Source of the DNA: Desulfobacteraceae bacterium
Lineage (GTDB): Bacteria; Desulfobacterota; DSM-4660; Desulfatiglandales; Desulfatiglandaceae
DNA length: 6,702 bases
NCBI GenBank assembly: GCA_030642205.1
Contig: DAOWOF010000132.1
Coordinates: 1 to 6,702 of the forward strand
Direction of reading: 5' to 3'
Below are positions 5,801-6,702 of the stretch, one piece after another. Both the position numbers and the translations under genes were made by a program. The notes below the pieces were generated by a model. It had not been told where the DNA came from and did no database searches. It worked only from the letters and a program-made list of their open reading frames with translations. The first letter of the stretch is position 1; every line of letters starts with the position of its first letter.

Positions 5801-6499
5801 ATGACGGATTTTATTTCGGTTAGCCCACTAAAAATCCTTAAACAATCATCTAAGGGTCAATTGGGCCGAGGAAATCTAGGGGTTTTAATTTCCAGAGCGG
5901 GAGTTGGCAAGACAGCTTGTCTTATCCATATTGCCCTTGAGAAAATTTTTCGTAATCAAAAATTGGTTCATATTTCTTTAGATGAGGCGGCTGATAAGGT
6001 AAATTCTTATTATGATGTGATTTCTTCAGAATTTATAAAGGCTTTAAATATTGAACCGTCTCTTGATGAATATCGTTTGATGATCGAAAAGAACAGAATG
6101 CTTTTTACATATATAAAAGACAGCTTTTCGAGCTCTCTTTTAAGGGATAATCTTAAAAATTTATCTGAGAACCTTGATTTTAAGCCAGATGCTATTATAT
6201 GTGATGGGATTAATTTTGAAATGGCCGACAAGAAGATATTCACTGAGCTTAAGGAACTGGCCATTGAATTTAATGTGGAGATCTGGTTGTCAGCTCTTTC
6301 GCATAGACATATAACAGAAGTCAATAAAAAAGGTATCCCCTATCCATGTCATAACTTTGATGATCTATTTAGTATTATCATACATATTAAATCAATCTCA
6401 TCGGGTATTTTTCTCAGCCTTTTAAAGGATCATGACAATATTAATTTTCCTAAAATAAGTGTCAAACTGGACCCTCAAACCTTTTTAGCAAAGGATTAA
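5801..6499 (+). CDS. RecA-like P-loop ATPase family protein of unknown function
   Basis: A 232-residue soluble protein without signal peptide or membrane segment. It begins with a short lead-in (FISVSPLKILKQSS, G-L-G-R-G-N-L-G-V-L-I) into a Walker A-like loop SRAGVGKT (31-38). The first glycine of the usual GxxxxGKT is Ser31, while Lys37 and Thr38 are kept. VHISLDEAADKV (56-67) resembles the strand after the P-loop helix in RecA/KaiC-like folds. PDAIICDG (129-136) is a plausible Walker B strand ending in Asp135. A further strand, IWLSALSHRH (161-170), lies where RecA-like proteins have the sensor strand. I associate this layout with deltaproteobacterial genes called only 'cytoplasmic protein'. 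The ATG follows AGGGG (5785-5789) after 11 bases, and an in-frame TGA at 5795 excludes a longer form. It lies 86 bases after fusA in the same direction; a shared transcript is possible. ATP binding is likely; the process served is unknown. Confidence 0.8.
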   Translation: MTDFISVSPLKILKQSSKGQLGRGNLGVLISRAGVGKTACLIHIALEKIFRNQKLVHISLDEAADKVNSYYDVISSEFIKALNIEPSLDEYRLMIEKNRMLFTYIKDSFSSSLLRDNLKNLSENLDFKPDAIICDGINFEMADKKIFTELKELAIEFNVEIWLSALSHRHITEVNKKGIPYPCHNFDDLFSIIIHIKSISSGIFLSLLKDHDNINFPKISVKLDPQTFLAKD

Positions 6500-6702
6500 T
6501 ACACTCCACCACCATGGCTGAACCCTGCAAATCCAGAGAAAAGGCTGCTTGAAGTTGCTTGTTGTATGTAAGACTCATTCTGCAAAATGATTGTAAGGGG
6601 TGTGTCCATTGCGCCCTCAGACAGCCCCCTGCAATCCAGTGAAACCTTATGTTCAGCAATTACGCAAATTGAAGTTTTAATTTTTTCCCAAGGGCAACAG
6701 CA
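6500..6702. other. Non-coding tail with a diverged direct repeat
   Basis: No convincing gene is seen; a 65-codon - strand frame here overlaps the end of the ATPase gene and has no recognisable protein features. CCCTGCAAATCCAGAGAAA (6523-6541) and CCCTGCAATCCAGTGAAA (6627-6644) are nearly the same, differing by one inserted base and one substitution, about 104 bases apart. Between them, GGGG...TGTC (6597-6606) can pair with GACA...CCCC (6620-6628). No T-rich terminator for the ATPase gene is obvious. The region is richer in G and C than the genes before it and may be the edge of a repeat or a remnant. Confidence 0.45.

Noticed and set aside
6462..6659. 65-residue - strand frame at the right end
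   Set aside because: It overlaps the end of the ATPase gene on the opposite strand, has no recognisable motif, and its middle is made of the two copies of the direct repeat.

Overview
The window is AT-rich chromosomal DNA from a bacterium. Its gene content and the flavour of its proteins point to Desulfobacterota (the former Deltaproteobacteria, perhaps a sulfate reducer of the Desulfobacterales type). Three things suggest this: an elongation factor G that reads like the spd/mitochondrial EF-G1 group, a lactate-dehydrogenase-like malate dehydrogenase, and a RecA-like 'cytoplasmic protein' ATPase of a type I associate from memory with that phylum. This placement is inference; no marker gene here is decisive.

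Layout, left to right. Positions 1-275 hold a complete tRNA-Pro(GGG) transcription unit on the + strand, with promoter, tRNA with encoded CCA, and intrinsic terminator. Positions 275-401 hold an unexplained compact block of adjoining hairpins closed by a long-range inverted repeat. Two - strand genes follow: a 98-residue protein with two MshEN-like half-motifs (481-777, own terminator at 442-489) and mdh (1045-1980, strong hairpin at 979-1019). About 535 bases without a convincing gene separate mdh from the divergent + strand genes. These are mltG (2516-3535), fusA (3648-5714) and a 232-residue P-loop protein (5801-6499). The last 200 bases hold no convincing gene, but contain a diverged 18-19 bp direct repeat.

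The tRNA-Pro and EF-G serve translation. MltG is a membrane-anchored murein lytic transglycosylase that releases growing glycan strands. Mdh interconverts malate and oxaloacetate. The three + strand genes are spaced by 86-112 bases, so co-transcription is possible but not demonstrated. The EF-G gene is not in the usual rpsL-rpsG-fusA-tuf setting, which suggests one of several EF-G copies. No mobile element, CRISPR array or phage gene is visible. The least explained items are the multi-hairpin block after the tRNA, the small MshEN-like protein, the P-loop protein next to fusA, and a possible 15-codon leader overlapping the fusA start.
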